Shown here: piece after piece, positions 8,764 through 18,100 of the stretch
How the letters are laid out: each line of letters begins with the position of its first letter
Position numbering within the stretch: position 1 is the first letter of the stretch
Source: JANSWP01 sp041941305
GTDB taxonomy: Bacteria; Bacteroidota; Bacteroidia; Chitinophagales; Saprospiraceae
DNA length: 64,000 nt
Assembly (NCBI GenBank): GCA_041941305.1
Contig: JBGTQJ010000001.1
Coordinates: 124,001-188,000, forward strand
Direction of reading: 5' to 3'
The notes under the pieces: model-generated
Told to the model about the DNA's origin: nothing
Database searches by the model: none
What the model saw: only the letters and a program-made list of their open reading frames with translations
Made by a program: the position numbers and the translations under genes

Positions 8764-10032
8764 ATGAAAAAGAATTTTTTAATCGTTGTAATGCTCATGG
8801 CAATGTCTCAACTATCATTTGCTCAAAATTCCAACAACCAGGTGAATGTCTGGCAGGGTGGTGTCAACTTTGGTACCTTTCAGAGTAATAACAGTGAAGT
8901 TGAAATTGAACAATTGGCAAGTTCAGGCACCATAGATTCACAAGTGGATGTCCAACAGGTTGATGATGGACAATATGCTAAAATCACGCAAACCAATGTA
9001 ATAAATAGCCATGTAAATCTAGCTCAGGGAGAGGGCTCTGATAATACAATAGACGTTACACAGATTGATGCAAATGAGCTTTTTTTCCAGGCACGGCAAT
9101 TTGGTAGCGAAAATGAAGTGTCTGCAGGACAAACAGGATCTGATAATTTTTCAGTAACAGCTCAATCCGGAGCAAGAAACTATGCCATAGTTTCTCAAGG
9201 AGGGGAATTTAATCATACCATTGGCTATAACTTCCTATCCCAATCTACACATGATTTTTTGGATGTGACAGGAAAATTTAAAGGCACCCACGATCCTGGA
9301 GGTACAGGTCACTATACTGATGGGGTTATTCAAATTGGCAATGATAATTTGGCTAGCTTGAGCCAATTGGGAGCAACTAATGGAGCATTCTTGTACCAGG
9401 AAGGTGACATGAATTCAGGTTCTGTTCTGCAAAGTGGCTCATTCAATCAAGCTTTTAACCTGCAAAGAGGGGCTGACAATGTTTCAAATATTACTCAGGA
9501 TGGGACAACTTCAAGTACAGCAAATACTTTGCAAGGAGCCAGTACTGACGGGGCATCAGGTAATACTATTCTAGCAACCCAATCAGAAGGAACTAACTTA
9601 TATATTGGGGCTCGTCAAGATGGTTCAGAAAATATGGCAACAATTACTCAATCCAACAATGACAACAGAGTTTTTACAGCTCAAAATGGAGAAGGTAATA
9701 ACATCACAGCAACTCAATCTGGGGAAAATAATCACACCAAAGCATATGCTGATTTAGGAACATTACACTTAGCTTTTTTAGACCAGCATGGTTCAGTAGT
9801 TCCAAAATTCAAAGGAGACCACCAATTTGATGGAAATGCACTTTACACAGATGGTATTATCCAAATAGGAAATGGAAACGAGGTGAAATTACTTCAATCT
9901 GGTGATGATAATGGAGCTTTTCTGTATCAAGAAAATGATAATAATTCTATTGATTTAACTCAGGCAGGAATAGGTGATATGAGCTGTATTATGCAAAGAG
10001 GAAACGAAAATAGTGCTTTGGTAAAGCAATAA
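8764..10032 (+). CDS. Large curlin-repeat protein with internal duplication
   Basis: Secreted amyloid-type subunit of 422 residues, nearly three times the size of E. coli CsgA. It has a signal peptide (about 1-20, ending SFAQ) followed by dense curlin repeats with regularly spaced Gln and Asn-Gly, for example ITQTNVINSHVNLAQGEG and ITQSNNDNRVFTAQNGEG. The repeat array is interrupted twice by a similar non-amyloid insert (NHTIGYNFL... and NHTKAYADL..., then KFKG..H and YTDGIIQIGN), about 172 residues apart, which shows an internal duplication of roughly 170 residues. It shares the block YTDGIIQIGN...NGAFLYQE with itself and, in weaker form, with the first curlin gene. Likely the main fibre subunit, by inference. 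Confidence 0.87.
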   Translation: MKKNFLIVVMLMAMSQLSFAQNSNNQVNVWQGGVNFGTFQSNNSEVEIEQLASSGTIDSQVDVQQVDDGQYAKITQTNVINSHVNLAQGEGSDNTIDVTQIDANELFFQARQFGSENEVSAGQTGSDNFSVTAQSGARNYAIVSQGGEFNHTIGYNFLSQSTHDFLDVTGKFKGTHDPGGTGHYTDGVIQIGNDNLASLSQLGATNGAFLYQEGDMNSGSVLQSGSFNQAFNLQRGADNVSNITQDGTTSSTANTLQGASTDGASGNTILATQSEGTNLYIGARQDGSENMATITQSNNDNRVFTAQNGEGNNITATQSGENNHTKAYADLGTLHLAFLDQHGSVVPKFKGDHQFDGNALYTDGIIQIGNGNEVKLLQSGDDNGAFLYQENDNNSIDLTQAGIGDMSCIMQRGNENSALVKQ

Positions 10033-10202
10033 TTATGTAAAAAGACAAATATGGAAGGTTTTGATAAATGAACTTTTATCAAAACTTTCCAACTTTAATG
10101 GCGAAAATGGGCCGCCTTTTGGCGAAATTGTGCTAACCTCTGACACACAATCACTTGCATCTTTGCATTGTTCTTATGATTATTTGAAAATCAATTCAAA
10201 AA

Positions 10203-10724
10203 ATGAAATACCTACTAAATATCCTTTTTGTCCTTCTGAGCTTAACACTTACAGCACAAATTCAATCTGAAGAAGAACTTTCCATAGAGACTTTGCAAAA
10301 CCAAAACCTTTTGCCACAAGTCAATAATGGAGCTTTTATTCTTCAAGTTGGAGACGCCAATCGTGCCAGCTTGAATGTCAAAAACGACCAGGTAGCAAAA
10401 GTGTTACAGCAAGGTAATTTGAACATGCTTAACCTTGACTTGAATGGCATTCAAAACAATACTACGATACTTCAAAGAGGAAATCAAAATGAATACAACC
10501 TCACCTTGAGTGGGTCTGATAATCTTTTGACAGTTGTGCAGGAGGGAGATGACAATAAAGTCACACAAAGCCTGGAAAATGCGGATAACCTTGAAGTGGA
10601 ACTCATCCAATTGGGTTCAGGTCATGAATTGATTCAATTGGGAGGTGGTGTAGAAGCTTCACCTATGCAGGTAGTCCAGCAAGGAACAGGGATGAAAGTA
10701 ATTATCGAGAAAAAAGATTTTTGA
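10203..10724 (+). CDS. Small curlin-repeat protein, CsgB-like candidate
   Basis: Secreted protein of 173 residues: signal peptide (about 1-19, ending LTAQ), a short acidic linker, then four or five curlin units (about 40-125, such as GAFILQVGDANRASLNV, VLQQGNLNMLNLDLN, ILQRGNQNEYNLTLS, VVQEGDDNKVTQS) and a C-terminal tail ending in IIEKKDF that is more charged than the repeats. Its size and the charged C-terminus recall E. coli CsgB, the nucleator, whose last repeat anchors it to the membrane; that assignment is inference. It sits 170 bp after the large curlin gene and 86 bp before csgE, in the same direction. Confidence 0.8.
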   Translation: MKYLLNILFVLLSLTLTAQIQSEEELSIETLQNQNLLPQVNNGAFILQVGDANRASLNVKNDQVAKVLQQGNLNMLNLDLNGIQNNTTILQRGNQNEYNLTLSGSDNLLTVVQEGDDNKVTQSLENADNLEVELIQLGSGHELIQLGGGVEASPMQVVQQGTGMKVIIEKKDF

Positions 10725-10800
10725 GTTCCCGGTTCTGGGTTCCCGGTTCCCAGTTGGTTTAAATGCTAACTGGGAACTGAGAACCGAGAACTCAGAACCA
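10725..10800. repeat. Heptamer-word hairpin spacer before csgE
   Basis: Directly after the stop codon the DNA is a run of seven-base words (TTCCCGG, TTCTGGG, TTCCCGG, TTCCCAG), then a short loop, then AACTGGG, AACTGAG, AACCGAG, AACTCAG. The two halves are nearly complementary, so the transcript folds into a hairpin of about 30 bp. It lies between the secreted curlin-repeat protein and csgE inside one probable transcript and could set relative expression. The same family recurs at 63727-63795 and in part at 48787-48860. Confidence 0.75.
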
Positions 10801-10810
10801 CTTTAAGCAA

Positions 10811-11221
10811 ATGAAATATTTATTACTAATAATTCTACTAGGCTCAATGGCTACACTTGAAGGACAAACAGTAGCCATTGACCCGACAGATCTTGAAATT
10901 GATGGCTTGGTGATTGACGAAACGCGAACAAGAGTGGGAAGAGATTTTTACGAGAAATTCTACAATCTATGGACTGCTCCTTTTGGCGTTTCAGACTACA
11001 GCATTTTTGTGGAAGAGCAACCTCCAAGAGGGCGTTCCGTAGCAGTTAGGGTAAAAGTAAATGACAAACTGGTTTCTTTTCATCATTTGCAACCAAGAGA
11101 GGAGATGTTGGAAGCAGCTGCAAAATTAGCAGTAGCCCGACTTAACAACCATCTTCAAAATTATAGCCAGATGCAGTTGGATATGGAAAATGGAGATCAA
11201 TCTGGCTCTGGAATTTATTAA
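10811..11221 (+). CDS. csgE: CsgE, curli secretion specificity factor
   Basis: Periplasmic chaperone-like factor of 136 residues that in E. coli caps the CsgG pore and selects curlin subunits. A signal peptide (about 1-19, ending LEGQ) precedes the CsgE domain (about 28-125), recognisable by GLVIDETRTRVGRDFYEKF, then FVEEQPPRGRSVAVRVKVN and the FHHLQPR segment, matching the E. coli order LLTDHTVSSIGHDFYRAF, INERPSARWG, FLFPLKR. Length is close to the family norm of about 130. It is followed by csgF and csgG, which confirms the assignment. A simple-sequence hairpin spacer separates it from csgF. Confidence 0.94.
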   Translation: MKYLLLIILLGSMATLEGQTVAIDPTDLEIDGLVIDETRTRVGRDFYEKFYNLWTAPFGVSDYSIFVEEQPPRGRSVAVRVKVNDKLVSFHHLQPREEMLEAAAKLAVARLNNHLQNYSQMQLDMENGDQSGSGIY

Positions 11222-11236
11222 AAGAGTAATCTCAGA

Positions 11237-11336
11237 ATGAAAATAAAAATGAAAATGAAAATGAAAATGAAAATGAAAATGAAAATAACTTACTGATTAT
11301 CAGGTTTTTAATTTTAATTTACATTTTAATTTTTAG
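11237..11336. repeat. AAAATG hexamer repeat and complementary T-rich arm
   Basis: About seven copies of GAAAAT/AAAATG in tandem (to about 11285) are followed by a T-rich segment (ATTTTAATTTACATTTTAA) that can pair with them, giving a long weak hairpin between csgE and csgF. A similar A-rich then T-rich pair occurs at about 44340-44425. The tandem copies could vary in number by slippage. Confidence 0.6.
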
Positions 11337-11401
11337 CCTCAACCTGCTGATTAAAATTGGCGGCTACAAACCAAAGATAAACCTTTTTAAACTCTGAAAT
11401 C

Positions 11402-11818
11402 ATGAAACAGACACTTGTAACCATCGGCTTATTTTTCCTCTTTTTTTCCTATAGTCATGCCCAAGATTTTGTGTACAAACCTAAAAATCCAGCTTTTGGC
11501 GGGCAAAGCTTTAACTATCAGTGGATGCTTAGTGCTGCTCAGGCACAAGACACGACCGAAGACCCGGAAGCTGAAGAAAGAAGCATCAGAAGAGATCGAA
11601 ATTCACTCGACAGCTTTACTGAGAGTCTCAATAGACAATTACTCAGCCGCCTCAGTCGACAGCTCCTAACAGACCAATTCGGGGAGGTTGGACTGGAGGA
11701 AGGCACCTTTCAAATTGGAGATTTTCAGATAGACATCACCCAGGATTTGGACGGTATGATCATCCGAATTTTTGACGGAAATGGCGGAGAAACGCAAATT
11801 ACAGTACCCTTTCCTTGA
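11402..11818 (+). CDS. csgF: CsgF, curli assembly factor
   Basis: Outer-membrane-associated factor of 138 residues that in E. coli docks in the CsgG pore and couples secretion to nucleation. Signal peptide about 1-20 (ending SHAQ). The mature N-terminus, DFVYKPKNPAFGG then NYQWMLSAAQAQD, matches the conserved CsgF start (FRNPNFGGNP..LLNSAQAQ) that inserts in the pore. The C-terminal region is beta-rich with FQIGDFQIDITQD and GETQITVPFP, like the family. The leader ACTCTGAAATCATGAAA closely resembles that of csgG (ACTCTGATATCATGAAA). Confidence 0.94.
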   Translation: MKQTLVTIGLFFLFFSYSHAQDFVYKPKNPAFGGQSFNYQWMLSAAQAQDTTEDPEAEERSIRRDRNSLDSFTESLNRQLLSRLSRQLLTDQFGEVGLEEGTFQIGDFQIDITQDLDGMIIRIFDGNGGETQITVPFP

Positions 11819-12126
11819 TTACCGATGAATGAAAGTATGATCAATTATTAATTACTTCAATATTCATTCTTTCATCAATAAAGACCCTTTCAGAATTCAG
11901 AGTTTTGAGTATCTGGCTGCCTTCGAATGCCGTTGGCAGCAAGAGAAAGTTATGCTTTCCTAAAGGCAGTCAGACTTTTTTTACGCTGAATTCAATCGAC
12001 CTCAGGCTCTGGATTCTGGAAGGATTTATACCAAGTGTTCTTAAATCAACCGTGTTCATGTTTTCTCAATGATTTTTTCATGAACACCCGATAATTAGAA
12101 TATCTATTTTTCAAAACTCTGATATC
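11819..12126. other. 308-bp csgF-csgG spacer
   Basis: No gene is seen. The first 60 bases contain self-complementary words (GATGAATGAAAG...ATTCATTCTTTCAT) of the same kind as the spacer at 58550. The remainder has no clear promoter box. csgF and csgG probably remain on one transcript, but this is not proven by the sequence. Confidence 0.45.
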
Positions 12127-13518
12127 ATGAAATTCTACACAAACACTTTCCAAACCTTCGTTTGGATTTTGCTACTGCTTATTACAAGTGGATGCAATGC
12201 TTACCTACATCAGCCGATGAAAACTCGAAGTGCCCGATTGGGGGAAGAAACAACCCTTACCGAAACCCTTCGAAAATTACCACAACCACAAGAAAAACTA
12301 GTCGTAGCTGTTTATAAGTTTCGCGACCAAACGGGTCAGTATAAACCTTCAGAAACAGGTGCAAGCTGGTCCACAGCCGTAACACAGGGTGCAACCAATA
12401 TTTTACTAAAATCTCTGGAAGACTCTGGATGGTTTGTGCCAATAGAACGCGAGAATGTGAGCAATTTGCTCAATGAACGCAAAATCATCCGTTCCAGTCG
12501 CCAGCAATATTTGACCCCGGAAGCAAAGGATAAAGCCAAACTACCACCATTATTGTATGCTGGAATTATTCTGGAAGGTGGAATCGTAAGTTACGATGCG
12601 AATACAATAACAGGAGGTGCAGGTTTGCGCTATTTTGGAATGGGAGGTGGAGGACAATACCGCCAGGATAGGGTGACCGTATATTTGAGAGCTATTTCAA
12701 CACAATCTGGAAAAATCTTAAAAACAGTTTATACTTCTAAAACAGTTTTGTCTCAAAGTGTAGATGTTGGCGTCTTTCAATTTGTCAAGTTCAAAAGATT
12801 ATTAGAGGTAGAAACTGGATTCACCTACAACGAACCATCCGAACTAGCTGTTACAGAAGCCATTGAAAAAGCAGTACAAAGCCTTGTCTTAGAAGGCATT
12901 ATTGATCAATTATGGGCACCACATGAGGGTGCAATAAAAGCGGCAGATGCAGCTATTTCAGCCTATCAAATAGAGAAACGGGAAATGCGTGAGACGGATA
13001 TTTTCAATTCCAGACCTGAACGATTTCGCGCCCAGACTGCACTTCACATCAATGCTGCTGCCTTTAGATATGAGGGAGATTATGCCAATCCAATGATCAA
13101 ATCTGGTTTTGAAATAGGGCTTTCCAGAGCATTGAATCCCAATATTTCAGCTATGCTAACATTGGGGACAGGAGAACTCGCCAGTGAACGCCACTTTGAA
13201 AGCAAACTGAGTTATGCAGATTTGAATGTTCAGTATCGCTTCCTTGCCAATAACCGTTTCTCTCCATTTGTTTATGGAGGTGGTGGGTTGATGGCAGAAG
13301 TAAGCAGTACACCCTTCAACTTTAGCGGAGATAAATACTTCAAATTGCAAGCAGGGTTGGGCTTTGAATACCTTTTCAATGACTATCTGGGTTTACAAAC
13401 AAGTTTTGATAATAACTATTTCCTAAGTGACCAACTGGATGAAATGAATCATGGAAAATTCAATGATTATTTCTGGAAAGCGAGGATAGGGTTGGCGGTT
13501 TATTTTGGTAAAAAGTGA
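12127..13518 (+). CDS. csgG: CsgG curli secretion channel fused to a C-terminal beta-barrel-like domain
   Basis: Outer-membrane lipoprotein that forms the curli export pore. The lipobox ITSGC puts the acylated cysteine at 23. The CsgG domain (about 45-275) shows the family signature LVVAVYKFRDQTGQYKPS, then TNILLKSLEDSGWFVPIERE, LLNERKI and a GGIVSYDANTITGGAGLRYFG stretch near the constriction. E. coli CsgG ends at about 277 residues; here the protein has 463. The extra part (about 290-463) consists of alternating amphipathic strands (FEIGLSRALNPNISAMLTLG, LNVQYRFLANNRFSPFVYGG, FEYLFNDYLGLQTSF) and ends in VYFGKK, like an eight-stranded OmpA/OmpW-type barrel. It closes the csgE-F-G order. The fusion is seen; its role is unknown. 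Confidence 0.93.
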   Translation: MKFYTNTFQTFVWILLLLITSGCNAYLHQPMKTRSARLGEETTLTETLRKLPQPQEKLVVAVYKFRDQTGQYKPSETGASWSTAVTQGATNILLKSLEDSGWFVPIERENVSNLLNERKIIRSSRQQYLTPEAKDKAKLPPLLYAGIILEGGIVSYDANTITGGAGLRYFGMGGGGQYRQDRVTVYLRAISTQSGKILKTVYTSKTVLSQSVDVGVFQFVKFKRLLEVETGFTYNEPSELAVTEAIEKAVQSLVLEGIIDQLWAPHEGAIKAADAAISAYQIEKREMRETDIFNSRPERFRAQTALHINAAAFRYEGDYANPMIKSGFEIGLSRALNPNISAMLTLGTGELASERHFESKLSYADLNVQYRFLANNRFSPFVYGGGGLMAEVSSTPFNFSGDKYFKLQAGLGFEYLFNDYLGLQTSFDNNYFLSDQLDEMNHGKFNDYFWKARIGLAVYFGKK

Positions 13519-13612
13519 AACAGTAGGCAGTAGGCAGTAGGCAGTTTATTGAAAAACCCAGAACCCAGACCCCAGCAACCAGCAACCAGCAACCAGCAAC
13601 CAGCAACCAAAA
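13519..13612. repeat. Heptamer tandem arrays after csgG
   Basis: Immediately after the csgG stop there are three copies of CAGTAGG, a short spacer, then heptamers CAGAACC, CAGACCC and five tandem CAGCAAC. The unit length is seven in both arrays although the sequence differs. The CAGCAAC word recurs at 44771-44805. Copy-number variation by slippage is likely. Confidence 0.75.
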
Positions 13613-13624
13613 AAAATTAAAATC

Positions 13625-15109
13625 ATGAAAACTTATAAATATATATTCGGTCTTAGCTTATTACTTATCAGCTTATTTTCTTGTAAAGAGGAGTATGTAG
13701 AGCCAGTATTGTATGGTACCTTGAGAGGAGAAGTTTTGCACTCGGAAGAATTTACACCACTTGGAAATGTATCCATTAAATTATCCCCTTCCGTTGGTTC
13801 TTTTTTGACGGATTCGATGGGCGTTTTTGAGATAGATAGTCTGCAGGTAGGTAGTTATACACTTGAAATCAAAAAATCTGAATTCGATACAGAATTGATG
13901 ACTGTGGATATTTTTGATTTGCAAACCACTGAATTGAATATTTTGTTGGAGCCAGATTTGGTTCCCAATGAAGCTCCAGATAGTCCTTTTAATCCCTTTC
14001 CGGAAGATTTCGCTACTGATCAAAATGTGACGACTGCTTTGGTATGGGAAGCATTTGATTTTAATGAAGGGGATTCTTTGACCTATACCATCTATTTATT
14101 TTCAGAAGGGGAAGTGGCAAACGAACCCTTTGTAGAAAATCTGGAAGATAATTACCTCGAAATTACAGATCTGGAATATGGTACGATTTATTTCTGGCAA
14201 GTGGTGGTTAGCGATGGAGAGGCGGAACCAGTTTACGGTCCAATATGGAGATTTAGAACAGTGGATTTTCCAGATCACCGCTTACGTTGGGTAAGAAAAG
14301 TAGATGGGAAATTTCAAATATTTTCCTCTGACGAAGAGGGTAATGAATTACAACTAACGAGTGGCAACTCTAGCTGCTGGCGCCCAAAAATCAGCCCGGA
14401 TCGCACCCAAATTGCCTTTATTTCAAATGAAGACATTGATGCACACTTGTATGTCATGGATATGGATGGCAGCAATGTATCGAGAGTAACCAACCTACCA
14501 ATTTCAAGTGTCAATGCCATGGAATTAACATTCACCTGGTCACCTGATGGTTTGAAATTATTGTATATGAACAATGATCGTTTGTTCAGCATCAATAAAG
14601 ATGGTAGTGGAATAGCTCAAATCGCCTCCGCTCCGGCTGGAAAATTTTTCAGCTCTGTTGATTTGACTGATCAAGGGGAGGATCTAATTGTTAGAATTAG
14701 TGGCGCAGATGCTTATGATTCTGAACTCTTCCTAATAGATGAAAATGGTGGAATGACCCAGGTCTTCCAAAATCAATCCGGGAAAACAGGCAATCCAGTT
14801 TTTTCAATTGATGGTACTAAAATACTCTTTACCCATGATGCCTCTGGATTCCAAAATTTGGAAGGACGTCAATTAGACAGCCACATTTATTTAATGGATT
14901 TGATAAGTGGAGATGTAATCGACCTTTCCATTAACAAATTGCAGGGTACAAATGATATTGACCCTCAATTTTCACCAAACGGTGCTCAAATCATTTTCAC
15001 CAATACGGATAATGATGGAATTTCCACAAGATCTATTTACAAAATGGACTTGGATGGAGAGAACAGAGAAAAGATTGTTGAAAATGGGGAGATGGTAGAT
15101 TGGAAATAA
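13625..15109 (+). CDS. TolB-like propeller lipoprotein at end of curli locus
   Basis: Predicted lipoprotein of 494 residues: lipobox LFSC with cysteine 20. Residues about 28-115 form a carboxypeptidase-regulatory-like beta sandwich (YGTLRGEVLHSEEFTPLGNV), about 120-215 a fibronectin-III-like domain ending in WRFRTV, and about 220-490 a PD40/TolB-type propeller with repeated S(P/I)DGxKI.F units (ISPDRTQIAFISNED, WSPDGLKLLYMNND, FSPNGAQIIFTNTD) and NxDGSNxxRVT strands. It follows csgG by 106 bp in the same direction and ends at a terminator, so it is probably the last gene of the curli transcript. A role in anchoring or sensing at the surface is inference. Confidence 0.85.
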   Translation: MKTYKYIFGLSLLLISLFSCKEEYVEPVLYGTLRGEVLHSEEFTPLGNVSIKLSPSVGSFLTDSMGVFEIDSLQVGSYTLEIKKSEFDTELMTVDIFDLQTTELNILLEPDLVPNEAPDSPFNPFPEDFATDQNVTTALVWEAFDFNEGDSLTYTIYLFSEGEVANEPFVENLEDNYLEITDLEYGTIYFWQVVVSDGEAEPVYGPIWRFRTVDFPDHRLRWVRKVDGKFQIFSSDEEGNELQLTSGNSSCWRPKISPDRTQIAFISNEDIDAHLYVMDMDGSNVSRVTNLPISSVNAMELTFTWSPDGLKLLYMNNDRLFSINKDGSGIAQIASAPAGKFFSSVDLTDQGEDLIVRISGADAYDSELFLIDENGGMTQVFQNQSGKTGNPVFSIDGTKILFTHDASGFQNLEGRQLDSHIYLMDLISGDVIDLSINKLQGTNDIDPQFSPNGAQIIFTNTDNDGISTRSIYKMDLDGENREKIVENGEMVDWK

Positions 15110-15125
15110 GCAATTAAAAAAAAGA

Positions 15126-15155
15126 GGGCTGGAAGTTTCCAGCCCGCTTTTTTTT
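15126..15155. terminator. Bidirectional terminator
   Basis: GGGCTGGAA (15126-15134) pairs with TTCCAGCCC (15137-15145), flanked by an A-run on the left and a T-run on the right. It serves the plus-strand lipoprotein gene ending at 15109 and the minus-strand adhesin gene whose stop codon is at 15154-15156. Confidence 0.9.
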
Positions 15156-18100
15156 AATTTCTACTCACTACAATTCTCCGGGTCGTCATTTTATCATCAA
15201 CGACAATTCTCACCAAATAAACCCCCGCAGCATGATTGGATAAATCATATTCAAACACTTGCTCGGAGGACATTTCATTGTTTTCGAAAATCAATTGTTT
15301 TCCAGTTGGGTCAAAAATCGAAATGGCTATTTTTTCAGTAACGGGAAAATCAAAATGTATAAAGAAAATACCACTGGTTGGATTCGGACTGACCAAAATA
15401 TGACGGTCAAGTTCTACATCAATGGTACCAGTAATGCTTTGAACCACCACCGTTTCTGTGATGGAACAGCCATTATTATCTGTAATAATTAGGGTATAAT
15501 CTCCAGCTGAAAGTCCAATGGGATCTTCCTCCGTAGAAACCAAATCACCATTTACATACCATTCAAAAGTATAAGGAGCTCCAACCCCACCCGCAGGTGT
15601 TATTGAAATCGCTCCATCCATATTCGAATTGGTTTCATCCGTAATTTGGTCCACTATAAGTGTCAATGCTTCAGGTTGTTCAATCGCAATGGTTTGAACC
15701 ACAAAACAGAAGTTTTCGTCGGTCACTGTAACCTCATAAACTCCTGGAATAAGATTGTCAACATCCGGAGTAGCATCACCTGTACTCCATAGATAAGAAG
15801 CTGTGCCGGTTCCACCAGTGTAGGAGACACTTGCTTCACCGTTTGCTTCACCAAAGCAAGTAACATCCACTCCAGTAATATCAGCAAGCAATTCCTCAGG
15901 TTCTGTAATTTCTACAGTATTTGTGGAAGTACAACCGTTTTCATCAGTAACAGTGACTTCATAGATACCTGCATACAAAGAAGCATTTGTAGCGTCAAAG
16001 TTGCCATTGCTCCATTCAAAAGCAATGGTTCCTGTTCCACCCATGCTTGAAGCAATCACCTCACCGTCATTTTGACCAAAACAACTCACATGACTTTCAA
16101 TATTAATTGAGGAAACAAGCTCCTCTGGCTCAATTATTTCAAAAGTATTGGAAAGTGTACAACCGTTTTCGTCTGTAACAATCACTTCATATTCACCGGC
16201 AGAAAGATTATCAATATTGGCCGTTGTAGCACCCGTATTCCATAGGTAGATAAAATCACCAGTTCCACCTGAAACTGCAGCGCTGGCTGCCCCATCATTC
16301 ATACCATAACAACTGATATTTTCCTGTGTATTGGTGGAAATCATTTCTTCAGGCGCTGTGATTTCAATGGTATTACTTGTTGTACAACCGTGTTCATCCG
16401 TTAATACAACTTCATAAATTCCTGTAGAAAGATTATCAATACTTGCGGTTGTGGCGCCCGTATTCCATAAATAAGTGACAGCTCCTGTACCCCCTGTAAA
16501 GGAAGCATTTGCAGAACCATCGCTTCCACCAAAACAAAGGACATTTTGACTGGCAATTGAACTTTGTAAGGCTTCCGGCTCCGTAATTTCTACTTCATTG
16601 GTAGTGGTACAGCCATTGCCATCTGTAGCTGTTACTACATAAATTCCAGAGACGAGGTTTTCTACTATTGCCCCCTGTGCACCATTACTCCATGAAAAGG
16701 TAACATTTCCGGTTCCACCAGTGAAAGTAGCTTCGGCACTTCCATTATTTCCCCCAAAACAAAGGACATTTTCGGAAGAAAGCGTCGTCATCAATTCATC
16801 TGGTTCTGTAATTTCTTTGGTTTGAACAGCGGTACATCCATTTTCATCAGTTGCGGTAACGTGGTAGGTACCGGCGGAAATATTTTCAATCGTTGTTCCT
16901 GTTTCACCAGTGCTCCATTCGTAAGTTGACATGCCGGTTCCACCTGTAAAGGAAGCAGTCAGCATGCCATCTCCTCCACTGTGACAGAGGACATTATCAG
17001 CAATGATTGAAACATTAAGTGCTTCGGGTTCAATAACTGCCATTGTTGTGATAGCAGTACAACCATTTTCATCTGTAGCGGTAACTTCATAGTTTCCAGC
17101 CGGAAGGTCTTCGATAGTTGCTCCCTGAGCACCATTGCTCCATTCATAATTGACGGTGCCAGTTCCACCACTAAAGGAGGCGGACAGTTTTCCATCCTCT
17201 CCACCATTACAACTTACATCTTCACTGCTTGCTGAGACGGTTAGCAATTCAGGTTCTGAAATTTCCACAGATTTGACTTTAGAGCAACCGTTTTGGTCGG
17301 TAGCAGTGACTTCATAAATTCCTGGTGCCAGATTTTCGATTATGGCTCCTTGCTCGCCATTGCTCCAATTGTAATTCACCGAACCAGTTCCTCCTGTGAA
17401 GGCAGCTTCAGCAATACCATTGTTTTCATCATAGCAGGTTGCATTTTGGGTAGAAAGCGAAATTTGTAATTCATCTGGTTGGGAGACCTCGTAGGAGTTC
17501 ATAGCAGTACATCCGTTTTCATCTGTTGCCGTGACTTGATAAGTTCCGGTGGGGAGGTTTTCAATGGTTTGGTTTGTTTCGCCATTACTCCATGTGTAGT
17601 TGACGTTGCCAGTTCCGCCTGCAAAGGTAGCGGTTACCGATCCGTCGGCTCCTTCATAGCAGTTCACATTTTCGCCTTCTGTATTTACTATAAGTTGCTC
17701 GGGTTGCGTCACTTGAACCAAATTGGTAGCCAGGCATTGGTTTTGGTCCACGACCGAAACTTCGTAAATACCTGGAGTCAAATTGTCAATGATTGCTCCC
17801 TGAGCACCTGTGCTCCAATAATAATTGACTGTGCCGGTTCCACCACTAAATTGTGCACTGGCCGAGCCATTATTCGCACCAAAACAATCAATATTATTGC
17901 TACTTGCAGAAACAGATAAATGCTCGGGATTGGTCACCTCTGCTTCTAAGACTACGGTGATGCCCACTGCATCTGTCACCGTAACCGTATACACATCTGC
18001 CTGCAAGCCATCTATGGATTGATTGGTTCCTCCATTGCTCCAATTGTATTGGTAGGGTTCTGTGCCTCCCAGCACTGTTGCAGTTGCAGAACCATCTGAA

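Noticed and set aside
17479..17919. Plus-strand frame within the SprB repeats
   Set aside because: Antisense to repetitive adhesin sequence; open only because the repeats lack stops in this frame.
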